Assembly: GCA_001662425.1 (NCBI GenBank)
Contig: BDDC01000131.1
Coordinates: 3,140-67,139 of the forward strand
Direction of reading: 5' to 3'
DNA from: Chlamydomonas sphaeroides
Lineage: Eukaryota; Chlorophyta; Chlorophyceae; Chlamydomonadales; Chlamydomonadaceae
Length of the DNA: 64,000 nt
Shown here: in pieces, positions 43,876 through 55,100 of the stretch
Layout of the letters: each line of letters starts with the position of its first letter
Position numbering within the stretch: the stretch's first letter is position 1
Translations under genes and position numbers: made by a program
The notes under the pieces: generated by a model
The model's input: only the letters and a program-made list of their open reading frames with translations
The model's database searches: none
Told to the model about the DNA's origin: nothing

Positions 43876-46688
43876 CTAATTGGCCGCCCCCGCCGCCGCA
43901 AGCTCGGGCCGCCGAACGAAGTAGGCCAGGAACTCCGTGTTGCCGCCCTTGTCGCCCTGCGAGGGAGGGCGGAAGAGAGGCACGTTGCACCGCAGGTTGG
44001 CAACAGGCGGTGTCAAGCGATGTGAGGCGAGCCTACAATCAGACGCGGAGAAAGCTCTGCCCCCACATCCGCGAGCTTTCAATACCCTGCTAGGGTTGCC
44101 AATCTCTTGTGAATCCTATCCCCTACAACCTCCTAGCCGCCCGGCCCTGGGTAGCACACCTTGATGGGGGACTCGGTGACGCCCATGAGCTCGTAGCCGT
44201 GCGCCGCGATGCCGGCCGTCACGCGGGCGAGCACCTCGGCGTGCACCTGCGCCAGTGGCCGTGTGTGAGCGAGACATAACAAAAAGAAATTGCCCGTGGC
44301 AGCGGGCTCTAGGCGTCGACGGCAGCCGCACAGGCAGAGCCTCGCAAGAAGGGCGGCCCTTGCTGTCGCGTGCCACGTGCTGTCTCCCCACGCCGCCGCA
44401 TCTGATCCGCTCCGCGCCGCCGTCTCACCTTGGGGTCGCGCACCACGCCGCCCGCGCCGACCTGGTCTCTGCCCGCCTCGAACTGCGGCTTGATGAGCGT
44501 CACCAGCCGCCCGCCGTCGGGCCGCAGCACTGTGGTGACTGCGCCGATGACCAGCAGCAGTGAGATGAAGGACACGTCCAGGGTGGCGATGTCCACCTGG
44601 CGGGAGGCGGGGCGGCAGGCGGGACAGGGCCAGGTGGGCATTGAGGAATGGGATGGGTGGCAGCGGGTAGGAATGGGTCAGGTGAAGACGGCGCGCTTCC
44701 GGGCACGGCAGGATTGCAGGTACAGGTTCTTGTTCGAAGCGGCTGACTTGAAGCGGCTGGAGCGTCGGTCGCAAGCGCTAGCGCGCCGGGGCGCCGAATG
44801 CCATGCCTCTAGCAGCGTCCGAAGCGCTCACTAGGCGTTCGAGCCTGGGCCGCCGCCCACCCCCCCGCCCCCTGCGCCCACCATCTCGGGCAGGTGCTTC
44901 GGCGCCAGGTGCCTCAGGTTGAACTTCTCCATCACCACCACCCGCTCGTCGCGGCGGATGCGGTCGTGCAGCTGGTTGTAGCCCACGTCTATGCCGTACA
45001 CCTGCAGCGCCGGCATGTCGGGTGGGGACATGGTCGCGGCGGCACATAACCAGGCCCAGCCCTTGTACGGCAGCTCCAGAAGTGGCCCAGCCCGCGGCCC
45101 TGCTACACGCTGCCCGACATTTGCCCCAGGACCGCCAACCGCTGCCCGGCCTTGCGGATAATTGTCTGCTATCTGTTCCGGGCTCGGTGGCTGCCATGCG
45201 TTTGCGCCCCACCCATCGGCAACGCTAGCATGTCGCAGATGCGCGCATAATGCACGTCGCCGCATGCGCTATGGCCATACGCCGCAGCGTGCAGATCCGT
45301 CACAAGCTGAGGCCCAGCCACGCTCCTCCCTTCCCTGCTGCCCCGCACCTTCTTGGCGCCGTGCTGCAGCAGGCAGTCCGTGAAGCCGCCCGTGGACTGG
45401 CCCGAGTCCAGCGCCGTCAAGCCCCTGCGCAGGCAGCACCCGGGGCATGCACCCGGCCCCGGGGACAAGGCCGCACGGATGCAGCTGATGTGCCCCAGTT
45501 CCTCGGGCCGAAACCTGGCGTCCAGCATAGCTGCCGCTTGGGTCGTGGCGACCGCAGCCCAACTCGCGCCAGCGTTGCCACCGCGGTAGTTTCATAAGCC
45601 CTGGCGCGCTGCTGCGCCATCCCCGCTGCCCAGCTGCAGCGCGGCCCACCTGACGTCAATGGCCCAGTGCGCCAGCGCCTTCTCCAGCTTCAGACCGGCG
45701 CGGCACACGTACCTGCGCGCGCACGCGCACACGCCGGCATGTCGGGCTACCTAGACCCGGAAGGGTCGAATGCGGGGGCGCGGGCAGCACGCTACGGGCG
45801 CCTTGGCTCCAGGACGTAGGGCCGGGTGGCAAGTGAGGATAGAAGGGGCCAGCAGCCGCCATGCGGTGCCACGCACTTGGGCTCCTCGGCGTCGATGACC
45901 ACCTGCGCCGCCCCGGGGCCCACCACCACGGGCGTGCCGGCCTTGGTGACCACCTTGTCGCCCACACGGACCTGGGGCCAGGGGGTCCGCGATAACGGTG
46001 AAACACACGAACACAGTGCGAGGAGCTACCCGTCAGCTACAGCCCGGTGCGGAGGCGGGCGAGTGGGGGCGTCGCTGGCTGCCCAGCAGCCGCCTCAGCG
46101 GCGGTGGCGCTCGCGGCGCCCCAGCTGCGGGGTGGCGTCGTGTGAGCAGCAGCACAGCACGCCCACCTTGCCCTGCAGGATGAAGGACTGGATGACGTTG
46201 CGGCTGTACTGCGGCGCCAGCTGGAGGCAGAACTCGTCCAGGCGCATGCGCTGCTTGGGGCCCTTGGGCTTGGGCGCGATGCCCGCGCCGCCCGGGCTGG
46301 GTGCCGGGGCTGAGCTGGAGGCTGTCGGAGTCGAGGGTGTGGGTAAGCTGGTCGCTTCCTGCTGCGGGGGTGTGGCACGTGTTCGGCTGGCTAGCCGGCG
46401 CGAGGAGCCGGATGCCGGTGACCCCACTGCATGCCGACTGGCGTGCGGGTTTGGAGGAGCGAGCTGGGCGGCCGACGTGCTTGGCTGCGAGCTGAGAGAG
46501 CTGCAGCAGCAACTTGTGCTTCGCGAGGGCGCGAGCCGCCATAGCTGCGCTGCGGCCACAAGCGGCGCATGCGTCGCAGAGTTGACTACACAACACGGGA
46601 CGGTGTCCGCGTTCCAGCCGCGTCGACAAAGGTGCTGAAAGCCATGCGCAAACGCACTGCCTCGCAAATTTGTAAGCGATGCTGCCAT
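43876..46688 (-). CDS. TlyA-type rRNA 2'-O-methyltransferase (S4 plus FtsJ-like), organelle-targeted
   Basis: Eight exons. An N-terminal segment of about 150 residues, rich in Ser, Arg and Ala (MAASLTNLRGSAFAHGFQHL start), looks like a transit peptide plus linker. It is followed by an S4 RNA-binding domain (RMRLDEFCLQLAPQYSRNVI, SFILQGKVRVGDKVVTKAG), then YVCRAGLKLEKALAHWAIDV, the SAM-binding motif TALDSGQSTGGFTDCLLQHG, VYGIDVGYNQLHDRIRRDER, DIATLDVSFISLLLVIGAV, LVTLIKPQFEAGRDQVGAGG then VVRDPK, and the end GDKGGNTEFLAYFVRRPEL. This is the bacterial TlyA/hemolysin-A-like rRNA methyltransferase architecture; plant and algal members are expected in plastids or mitochondria. Despite the family's old hemolysin name, the motifs point to RNA methylation. 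An in-frame ATG 22 codons upstream (46754) is an alternative start. Confidence 0.9.
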
Positions 46689-47264
46689 GGCTCTCGGTGC
46701 GCTTGGCGGCGGGCAAGGGAGCACTTGCACGTCAGGGACGTCGAACCAACGCACGTAGCAGTTACAGTGAAGCAGGTTGCTCTATTGGGCGGTCATTGAG
46801 CGGCGTCATACACGCGTGCCTCGGGTTCGTGCCGCCTGGGCCCCCATTCAACCGCCTATCGCATCCGAGCTCAGCTTCGCACCCATGCTCAGAGCCGCAC
46901 CAGCAACCCCATGCACAAGCGCACCTGCGCCTGCCAAGCCAAGCCTCTCACATGCCAAAGGGCCTAGCTGCCCCTGCCTCCATGGCAAGCAATGCGGCCA
47001 CATCTAGGCCGCATCGGCTGCATTGTACTGTGAACGCAGCGGCCACTCCGTCAAAGTGGTGTCCACCAAGATTTCCCTCAGTCAGTGCTCTGCTGTCTAT
47101 ACCGTCACGTCAACTACCCGCTAACCTGTGGCGTGCGCAGGCGCACCTGCGGCATGCCCGTGGCGTGCCGCCGCTGCCCCTGGCCCCCGCCGCCACTTCA
47201 GCGGCGCCTTGCAGGCCCCCGCCGCGACTCCGATGCCCCCTGCCCCGACCCCAGAGCATGCCGC
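46689..47264. other. TlyA-type gene promoter and Tctex1 3' UTR
   Basis: About 580 bp between two minus-strand genes. TTACA at 46762-46766 may be the Tctex1 poly(A) signal, which would give a UTR of about 500 nt. No gene recognised. Confidence 0.45.
46762..46766 (-). terminator. Putative poly(A) signal TGTAA of the Tctex1 gene
   Basis: First TGTAA on the minus strand after the Tctex1 stop, about 500 nt downstream and just upstream of the TlyA-type start. Confidence 0.35.
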
Positions 47265-47618
47265 TCACACCGACAGCCAGTACACAGTGACCAGCACTAT
47301 CATGGTGTTGTTCTCCCACTGCACCGTGAGTTTCCCATCCGTCTTGTCATTCCATCGTGCGCAGCTCGCCGCGTGTAGCCCTGCCCCTGCTTTTTGCGTC
47401 AGGTTGCACGTCACAATGTACTTGAATGGCTTGTTCATCGCTGCTAGTCGCTTCAAGCACCCCTCCACGATGTTGTTGCTCCACGAATCGATCTTGTTGT
47501 GGATGAATTGGTTGTCGCCGATAGCGGCATTGATAGACTCGCGGACCATCGTGTCGACCTCCGCGTCGTCCATGAGGTCGTCCTCAGCGAGGCCATCGAA
47601 AGCAGTATCATCCTCCAT
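47265..47618 (-). CDS. Tctex1-type dynein light chain (DYNLT family, LC9-like)
   Basis: A single uninterrupted exon of 117 codons. It aligns by eye over its whole length with Tctex1/DYNLT light chains: VDTMVRESINAAIGDNQFIH, NNIVEGCLKRLAAMNKPFKY, IVTCNLTQKAGAGLHAAS, DGKLTVQWENNTMIVLVTVY and the end WLSV. An acidic N-terminal head (MEDDTAFDGLAEDDLMDDAE) precedes the fold. These light chains dimerise on dynein intermediate chains. In volvocine algae paralogues serve outer-arm (LC9), inner-arm I1 and cytoplasmic or IFT dyneins. The acidic head makes me favour the outer-arm LC9 type, but this is from memory. The lack of introns is unlike every other confident gene in the window. Its start lies 57 bp from a possible divergent gene. 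Confidence 0.93.
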   Translation of the reverse strand: MEDDTAFDGLAEDDLMDDAEVDTMVRESINAAIGDNQFIHNKIDSWSNNIVEGCLKRLAAMNKPFKYIVTCNLTQKAGAGLHAASCARWNDKTDGKLTVQWENNTMIVLVTVYWLSV

Positions 47619-47674
47619 TGTGACGGGCTAAAGGTAAGCTCGTGGGGAGCTACGGTAGACTGTGCGACCTTGCG

Positions 47675-48067
47675 ATGCTTGGTCAACAAGCGAGGTCCTT
47701 TCGTTTGATTGACGCGAGAGAGGTGCAAAAGGTGTGTGTACAGCAGCAGGGGAGTCCTGGGGTTACCCGCCGCGGCTGCACTTCCTCTAAGGACAACCGT
47801 GCCTTACCGTGTTTCGCCCCTCGAGTCCCCCTTTGACAGGAACCCAAGGCAGCCAGCTGAAGCGGAGCCTCCTCTACCAGCCGAATTCCCGCACTATGCG
47901 GGGCCAGTAAGCAGTGCAGTGCTTGGCTCCGGCCTGGCCGGCCCCGGGCCGTCACTGCTGGGCTCCAGCGCCGCGCATGCCGAGCCTTTGTTTGCGCCGC
48001 TCAGGCTTCATTCAAGGCCTCCGAGACGGCGCTTCAAGGCCCGCTCTACGCTGGTAATGAAGTCTGA
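47675..48067 (+). CDS. Possible small three-exon gene, about 78 residues, unrecognised
   Basis: Good splice sites join three short frames. ATG at 47675 gives MLGQQARSFRLIDAREVQK; a donor (gtgtgt) and acceptor (ctaag) lead to TTVPYRVSPLESPFDRNPRQ and onward to FPHYAGP; a gtaagc donor and gctcag acceptor lead to ASFKASETALQGPLYAGNEV, then TGA. Phases agree (2, then 0). The second exon composition (many Pro and Glu, FPHY) looks protein-like. I do not recognise it. It is divergent from the Tctex1 gene with 56 bp between start codons. A longer frame over the same bases exists if introns are not removed, so the model is tentative. Confidence 0.35.
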
Positions 48068-48605
48068 ACGCCCGTTCCTTGGGGACCGCCAGGCCCCAAC
48101 GCAGCAACCCGCAGTGCCGTGCCTCACAGGTACTCGGGCGACTTCAGCAACGCTAATGTTACACTTGCAGCGGTTGGCAGGGGAAACACCGTTTCTGTGG
48201 CTTCTGCCGCAGCGCTGTGCTTGAGCGACCGGCGCTGGCCAAGAAGCTCCTACCTGATCAAGAGCAAGAGCATGAGCAACATTCTACAGCACGCCACATT
48301 CAGGGACAAATATGGATTAACGCCATACAGAGGCAGGCACAAGATCAGAACCCGCGCACGCCAGACGTGGGCCCCCATACACAATACACGCGCATGGGAC
48401 TGCACCCCCTGTCTGCAACACAACAGGAGCCAGCCGGGGCCCTAGTCCGCCACGCGAACCCAATGCGTCTTCAATAGCAAAGCAAGAGCGCCACTGCCAA
48501 CCTAGGCAGGGCCATGCAGATCACGCCGCCGCTGCCTCATGCCATCCGCCATGCACTTCCTTTTCCAGCCGACTAGCAACTCGCGCCGCAGCACAACGCA
48601 GCCGC
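48068..48605. other. Intergenic, 3' UTRs
   Basis: About 540 bp between the possible small plus-strand gene and the stop of the 601-residue protein gene. TTACA at 48159-48163 may be the latter's poly(A) signal. No gene recognised. Confidence 0.4.
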
Positions 48606-51340
48606 TCACTTCACCAGCGCGCGAGCCACGCTCTCGTTGGGCAGGCACGGCGGGACATACTTCTCCGCGCACTCCACCGGCACCGCACCCATGCAGTCCT
48701 CAGCCTGCAGGATAAGCGGCGCGTCCAGGTCCTCGCCCTTGCCGCCCCAGGCGCCGCAGCGGCGGCCCGCCGGCACAAACACCCAGGTGGCGCCCATACT
48801 GCGCCGCAGCGCCAGCCACGAGGCGATGAAGCCCACGAGCATGGCTGCTGTTCCGGCCACCAAGCACGCCAGCATGATGAGGCTCCAGTTGACCGAGCCG
48901 TCGTCCAGCACCAGCGACCACTGGAGGTCGTTGATCACGAGCATGTCCATGGGGCCGGCCGACGCTGGGCCCGTCAGCAGCCGCGACTCGTCCTGCGCCT
49001 CCAGCGCAGAGTGGCTGTTCACCGTGTGCGGCGCGCCAAGCAGCACGATGTGTCCGGCGACGCCGTCGCCGAAGAGCAGCGCCGCCGGCAGCACCTGGCC
49101 CTCGAGCTCAAGCTCCTGCTGCGCGCCGTCGTAGCCGGCGGCAGACTGGGCCTGGTCCGCCAGCTGGCCCATCATGAGCAGCTCGGCAATGTGGGAGAGG
49201 ATGTCGAGGGCGCTGGGGCCCTGCGGGCCGTACATCACCGTGACGCCGCCCTCACCGCCGTCGTAAGAGCCGTCGTACGCCATGCCCTGGCCGTACGAGT
49301 TGGTGAGCGTGAAGAACGAGTTGTCGTCGGCGTCGTCACCGTACTGCGGCACGCGGGAGAGCGGCGCGGTGTTTGTTAGTGAAAGTATCTGATGAGGAGT
49401 CGCAGAGAAGGCATGGATGGGGGCCGGGTGAGGCTCACGCCACCACGCCTTGCTGGTCATGGCAAGACCAGTGGATCGCTGCTCAAGACCCCCGCCCGGC
49501 CTTGTAACACGCCGCCCGGCATGACACCCCCCCCCCTACCGTGTAGTACTGGTACATCTCCTGCAGGTAGTCGGCCCACTCCGCGTCGTCGTCGTCCAGG
49601 CCATTGAGCCGGGCCAGCAGCGAGTCGGCCAGACCGATAGCCTGCGGCGCGCAATATGACCAGCAGCACGTCTCGCTCCCGCAGCAGGGCAGGCTCCACA
49701 TCCGAGCGTGCGGTCTAGAGAAGGCCGCCGCTGCGAGAGCGCCGCCGGCGGAGGTGCCAAGCTGCAGCCAGGCTCCCGCACCAAGGCCCCAGCCCCGGCA
49801 CCCACCGACTCGTAGTCGTCGTACACCTCCTCGTACTCGTCGTCGTACCCCTCTTCGTACTCGTCCTCGTACTCATACGCGACGTCGTCCATATCCTCGT
49901 CGTATTCGTCGTCCTCATACTCCTCGTCCGCGTACACGTCGTACTCGCCCACGTCGCTCCGCATGCCCACCACGTAGCCCGAGCCCGACACCCTGGCGCC
50001 CATGCTCTCCAGCGACACAACATCATCGCGCTCGTCGCCCATGTAGGAGCGAGCCAGCGACGACTGGCGGTAGGCGCCCGAGCTGCCCAGCATCTGGACG
50101 ATGCGGTTGGCGGCGGCGTCAGCCATGGCGTCCGCGGCATGGAGGGGCGTCTGCGCAAGGGTGGCCATGTCCGCGACGCCGCGCAGCTGGTGCGACATCT
50201 GGCCGGCGCTGCCGGAGCTGTAGCTGCTGCCGCCGGAGCCAGAGGTAGAGCTGTAGTCCTCGACGAACTCCTGGTAGTCGCCAGCGCCCACCTGGGGGCC
50301 GGTGGTGCCGGCAGACGAAACGCCTGCGGCGCCACCAGCCAGGCGGGCCTGCACACCGAGCGGGAGGACAGGGAACTAGTAAGGGGCGGATGCGAACGGC
50401 GTCTTCGGGAGTTGCGTGTGATTGTCGCATGCAGTGGTGGTCACAGTGAGCAGCGACACGTGGAGATGGACGGCTAGTTGCGGCACACGACGCTGCTGGC
50501 AGTTGCAGCGTGTGCTTAAGGCCCCAGCCCCGGCCGGACCCTTGACTCGCCTTCTCCATCATGGCGGCTCGCATGCGGGCGCAGCCCACGTGACGGATCA
50601 TGTCGTCCTGCTGCATGTTCTGCATCTGCGGCTCCTGCTCGTACGAGTCGGAGAACGCGGGCTGCAGGCCCTGGAAGGCAGCCTGCTGCAGCGCCTCCAT
50701 CATCATAAGCTGCTGCTGGAACCTGCGTAGGAGGAGAAATCATATTGCAGGCGGTGTGGAAGGCGGGGGCGCGTGCAGGGATAGTCAGCTCGCCGCGGGC
50801 TTGAGGCAGGGGGGGCTGGGCCTCGGGGCCGCCGCGTGACAAATGCACCAATAGCGCTGTGCCACGTCGCCGACCACGGCACCTTCGCGGCAAGCTTCAT
50901 GGGAGAACACGCCAGCATAGGCTACTGAAATAGCGCTGAGAGCTGGCTCCAGCGCGCGCTGGTGCATGCTGTCATGCACGACTGCATATGCCTTCGTCGC
51001 GTCACGTACCAAGCGAAGGGCGACTGAAACATCATCGGCCCAAAGAGCTGAAAGGGAGAGCCCTGACCCTGCTGCTCCTCCTGGTCGGCTCCAGGCCCCG
51101 GGCCCTGCATTTCAAGGACTTGCAAGTCGCCAGCGACTCCATTCGTCACGGTCTGCGAGAAATATGTTCAAGTATGTGAAGCCAAGGACAGAGGAGGGGC
51201 AACGGGCCGTGCGACGCCGATAGCAGCCTCACCTGCGAGACGACCAGCAGACGCCCATACCCATGTGTGAAGAGACCCAAGATGACCGCTAGCGCTAGAG
51301 CGCACTGAGCGGGGCGCCCAGGAGCGCCCCTTCTTGCCAT
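48606..51340 (-). CDS. Unrecognised 601-residue protein: signal peptide, acidic Tyr-rich tract, one C-terminal membrane helix
   Basis: Six exons (51233-51340, 51010-51152, 50551-50722, 49806-50348, 49540-49641, 48606-49343) total 1806 nt and stay in frame. The N-terminus MARRGAPGRPAQCALALAVI then LGLFTHGYG looks like a signal peptide. Residues about 84-140 are Gln/Met-rich (FQQQLMMMEALQQAAFQGLQ). Residues about 275-322 are almost only Asp, Glu and Tyr (DEEYEDDEYDEDMDDVAYEY and onward). A later part carries FTLTNSYGQGMAYDGSYDGG. One hydrophobic helix, LIMLACLVAGTAAMLVGFIA, lies at about 511-530, followed by about 70 residues with four Cys. The likely topology is an acidic luminal or extracellular domain with a short cytoplasmic tail. 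No known domain is recognised; calcium binding or Tyr sulfation of the acidic tract is only a guess. Intron 3 has a GC donor. Confidence 0.7.
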
Positions 51341-52122
51341 GTTGGTAGGGAACCGACACGGACGATAGCGCTGTGGCGCAGCGCTAGTTTGCTTGCAACG
51401 TAACAGTATGTGCTCGTTAGTGGTGTTTGCTTGGAAACGTCAGGGCTGGCCGGTTAGAATGGCTTCGGGCTAGAACAATCGCGAGCTGCATTTGCGAGCA
51501 GTGCCGACGCCCGGCCCGCACGCAGCGCTTTCGCCCTTGCCATTGCAACGCAACGCGCTGGAGCTGGTCTTGCTGACTCAGGAAAGGTGCACGTGCCCGA
51601 CGACGGGACGCCCAGTCAGTTGAGTCGCCCGCCCCCGCCAGGTCCCGCTCTAGTTGCGCTCCGGCACACGCATGCAGACAGAATCCTCGCCCGAGCTCGC
51701 CCGCGGCCCCATTTAAACCGTTGTGGTCGCCAAGCCGTCCAATTCAGCGCTTCAAGGGGACTTTGTTGCAGGCACGCTTGCCAGTGCCCTGTCCCGCAAC
51801 TCGACTGGCCCCCAGCGGCGCAGGGCTCAGCGGCGCTCGCCACTGCCAACACGAGGTGCCTCCTGACTGCCACTGTGCCAAACCACGCAAAACCTCCACG
51901 CAACGCGGCCGGGTGAGCCCCTCAACTCGGATAGCCCCGGCGCGCCTAGCCTCAAACACCTCAGCAGCAACACACAGCCGCACGCCTACACACCACGCCT
52001 GCAATGCCCACAACCTCCACCGCGCCCCCTCCTACCCCTCCACCTGCCCCACCCCATCGATCCCACATACGCCCCTCCGCCACACACCCACACCCTTCCC
52101 ATTCCTCCAACCGCCCGCCGGC
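51341..52122. other. Promoter of the 601-residue protein gene and RRP5 3' UTR
   Basis: About 780 bp between two minus-strand genes. No TTACA and no other gene seen. Confidence 0.45.
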
Positions 52123-55100
52123 TTAAGCCTTGAGCGAGCTCTCCACAAACTCCATGGCCCGCCGCTTCACGTGCTCCACCGCCGCCGCGTCGCCCTCGGC
52201 CTTCTCATACTCCAGGTACCGCCGGAACAGGAACTTCATCTTCTTGGGGGGCAGGCCCAGGTGCGTGGCGCGCTCAAACAGCGCGCGGATGCGGGCCTGC
52301 TCCCCGGTCTGCGCGGCGCAGGGACAGAGGGGCAGGGGGAGGAAGGGGGCACGGATGGCGGCACGTAGGCGTCGGGAATCGCGCACCACAGGAGGCATGC
52401 AAATCCCACAAAACCCCAATCCCCGACGGCAGAGCACGCCCGCCCATGCAACCCCTTCGCCGACGCCGTCCGCCGTACCCTCCGCACAAGACACGCCCCT
52501 CCGCCCGCCCCTCGGCCTCCCCCGCCGCCCACCTTGAGCTCCTGGTCGATGTAGACGTTCCACAGGTCCAGGCGCTTGGGGAAGTTGCGCAGCACGCCCT
52601 CCATCACGCCGCGCCCGCGCTCCGGCGAGCCCACGCGGAACTCCGCCAGCGCGCTGCGCACCAGCATTTTGACGTGCTTGCGCCCGGGCAGCGACTGCGT
52701 CGCGCGCTCCAGCAGCTTGCGCGCGCCCTGCGGTGTGCGGCAGCATGGCGGCGGCGTGCTGGAGGTAAGAGCCGGGGACAGCGAGGCGCAACGACACACC
52801 GTACGCGCGCGTTGGCGGCCGGGGGGCGCGACGCTGCTGCAGCCGTCCTCCCCGGGCAGCAGCAGCCGGCGCGCAACCCTTCCTCCCAGACCCCCGCGCC
52901 TTGCCCAGCCCGGCCTGGCCCGGCGCCGCACCTCTCCGTCGCCCTTGATGAGCGCCCGCTCCAGCGCGCGCTCCCAGACCTTGACGCTGCCGCCGTACTT
53001 TTTGGTCAGCGTCTTAACCACCTGCTCGCACAGCTCCTCGCGGCCGCTGCGCTCAAAGATGCCTGCGCAGCAGCAAACAACAACACGCGACCAGCACATG
53101 GCAGGAGTTACAACATGCCGCGGCAAGACAGACAACACAGCGATGGGTTCAGACGGCACGCGGCAGCCCCTGGTGGTGCCAGGGCAGGGCGCCGTCGTAC
53201 CTAGCGCGGCGAGGTACATCTTCTTGGGCTCGGTGTACTGCAGCGCGCGGCGCAGCAGCGCCATGGCCGCCTCCTCGGGGCTGGGCTGGGTGCCGTAGGC
53301 GTTCTCCAGGTTGAGCCACGCAACCCATACGTTGAACTTCTCGCCCTCCTCGCTGCGGACGTGGTCGGGAGGTGCGGGCCGGGGGAGGGATGGTGGCGGC
53401 AGGTGAGGTGAGGTGAGGTGAGGGTATAGGGGGCCGGTGTTGGGTGCGGAGCAGGGTGCGTGTCGCACGGCGTTTTAACCCCAGGGCGGTGGGGCACGGC
53501 CGCGGCGAGAGGTAGATAAAACGTGCGGGTCCATATGCGGAGGGAATCAGCCGGGCGCGCCCACGGTAGTGAGGGCGTGTTGGATAGTTGCCCGCCGTAT
53601 GCAGTCTGAGCGTGAAAACCGCACGGGTGCAAGCGGATGGGTCGTGGCAGAGCGCCGCTCCAAGCCCAAGACCACAGGACAAGAGCACAAGATAGCACAG
53701 GCGCCGCAGCGATGTCATGGCACGGCGCCCGGCTGCTAGTGGGCGCTAGGAGCGGCGCGGTGGCGAGGTGGTGCGATGGAAGCGACGTGTTGCACGGCGT
53801 TTTAACCCCGAGGCGGTGCAGCATGCCGCGCAAGAGGTAGATAAAACGTGCGGGTTCGTGTGGGGAGGGAATCAGCCGGCGTGAGCACGGCGGTGGCGGC
53901 ACGCAGGATAGTTGCCCGCCCAGGTAAATGCGTTGCAGTGCGCGGGTGTGACAGGCCCAGGACCAGCAACGTGCTGCAGGGGAGCCAGCAAGTGCAGGTC
54001 GCAAAGAGAAGGGTGTCGCACGGCGTTTTAACCCCAGGGCGGTGCAGCATGCCGCGCAAGAGGTAGATAAAACGTGCATCACGCTATGGAGAGGGAATCA
54101 GCCGGAGTGCGCACGGTGGTGGCGACACGCAGGATAGTTGCCCGCCCCGACATCGTTTGTGCGCATTGCGCGGGCAGGGAAAGACAATACGAACGCTGCC
54201 ATGTGGATCAGTGTGTGCGGTGAGCTGACAAGTGCGTGTTGCACGGCGTTTTAACCCCGAGGCGGTGCAGCATGCCGCGCATGAGGTAGATAAAACGTGC
54301 GGGTTCGTGTGCGGAGGGAATCAGCCGGCGTGCCCACGGTTGTGTGGGGTGCGTCGGATAGTTGCCCGCCGCATGATGCTCGCCTTCCCTCCCCTCCCCT
54401 CCCCTCCGCCCCCCACCCCGCCAACCGCCCAACCACCCCGCCGCCAACCGCTCGCACCGGTAGTTAATGGTGTGCAGCGCGCGCTGCGCCACCTTGCGCG
54501 CCGCGTCAATGTCGCCGAGGCTGATGTGGTGCGCCATGTACTTAATCCACACGAAGCTGCTGTTGGGCGAGCCGAGCACCAGGCGCTCGAAGTCGGCGGT
54601 GCTGGAGGGCGCCAAGGAGCCCGACAGCCGCGCCAGCTCGGCCTCGCTGTAGGGGTGGACAGGATTTGGTTGTTGGGATTGGGAAATTGGGGTTGCGGTT
54701 GGGTTGGAAAGCGTCCGCGACAGCCGCCAAGCGCGCCTGAATGGCCTGCTGGATGGCTCCTGCCCGACGTGTCCAGAGGGCGGGCCGCGCCCTGCACCGC
54801 CGGGTCCCAAGCAGCAGCGCCATCGGCCGTCGCCCTGCTCACCGGATCTCGCGCTCGCGGTCCTCCTTGGCCCGCTTCTTGGCGCCCTTGCTCAGGCCCT
54901 TGGCCCCCTCGCCCTCGCCGTCAGGGGCCGCGGCGCCCGCCTTGGCCGCGGCGCGCGGGTCGTCGGCCAGCAGCAGCTCGCCCCAGGGCGCCGAGAGGTC
55001 CAGGTTGCCGGTGGTGGTGGCGCCGGCGGCTGCAGGCGTGCGGCCACACGGGGGTTATGGCGCGCTGGTCCAGCAGGGGCCGAGCGGCGGGGATCAGGCG

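Noticed and set aside
43876..46688. Hemolysin/toxin
   Set aside because: The hemolysin-A name of TlyA relatives is historical; S4 and SAM-dependent methyltransferase motifs show an rRNA methyltransferase.
47709..48224. Unspliced 171-codon plus-strand gene
   Set aside because: The spliced small-gene model uses the same region with better protein-like composition and consensus junctions; neither is confirmed.
53462..54370. CRISPR-like array
   Set aside because: The repeat cores are about 131 bp with diverged spacers, inside an intron of a nuclear eukaryotic gene; size and context do not fit CRISPR.
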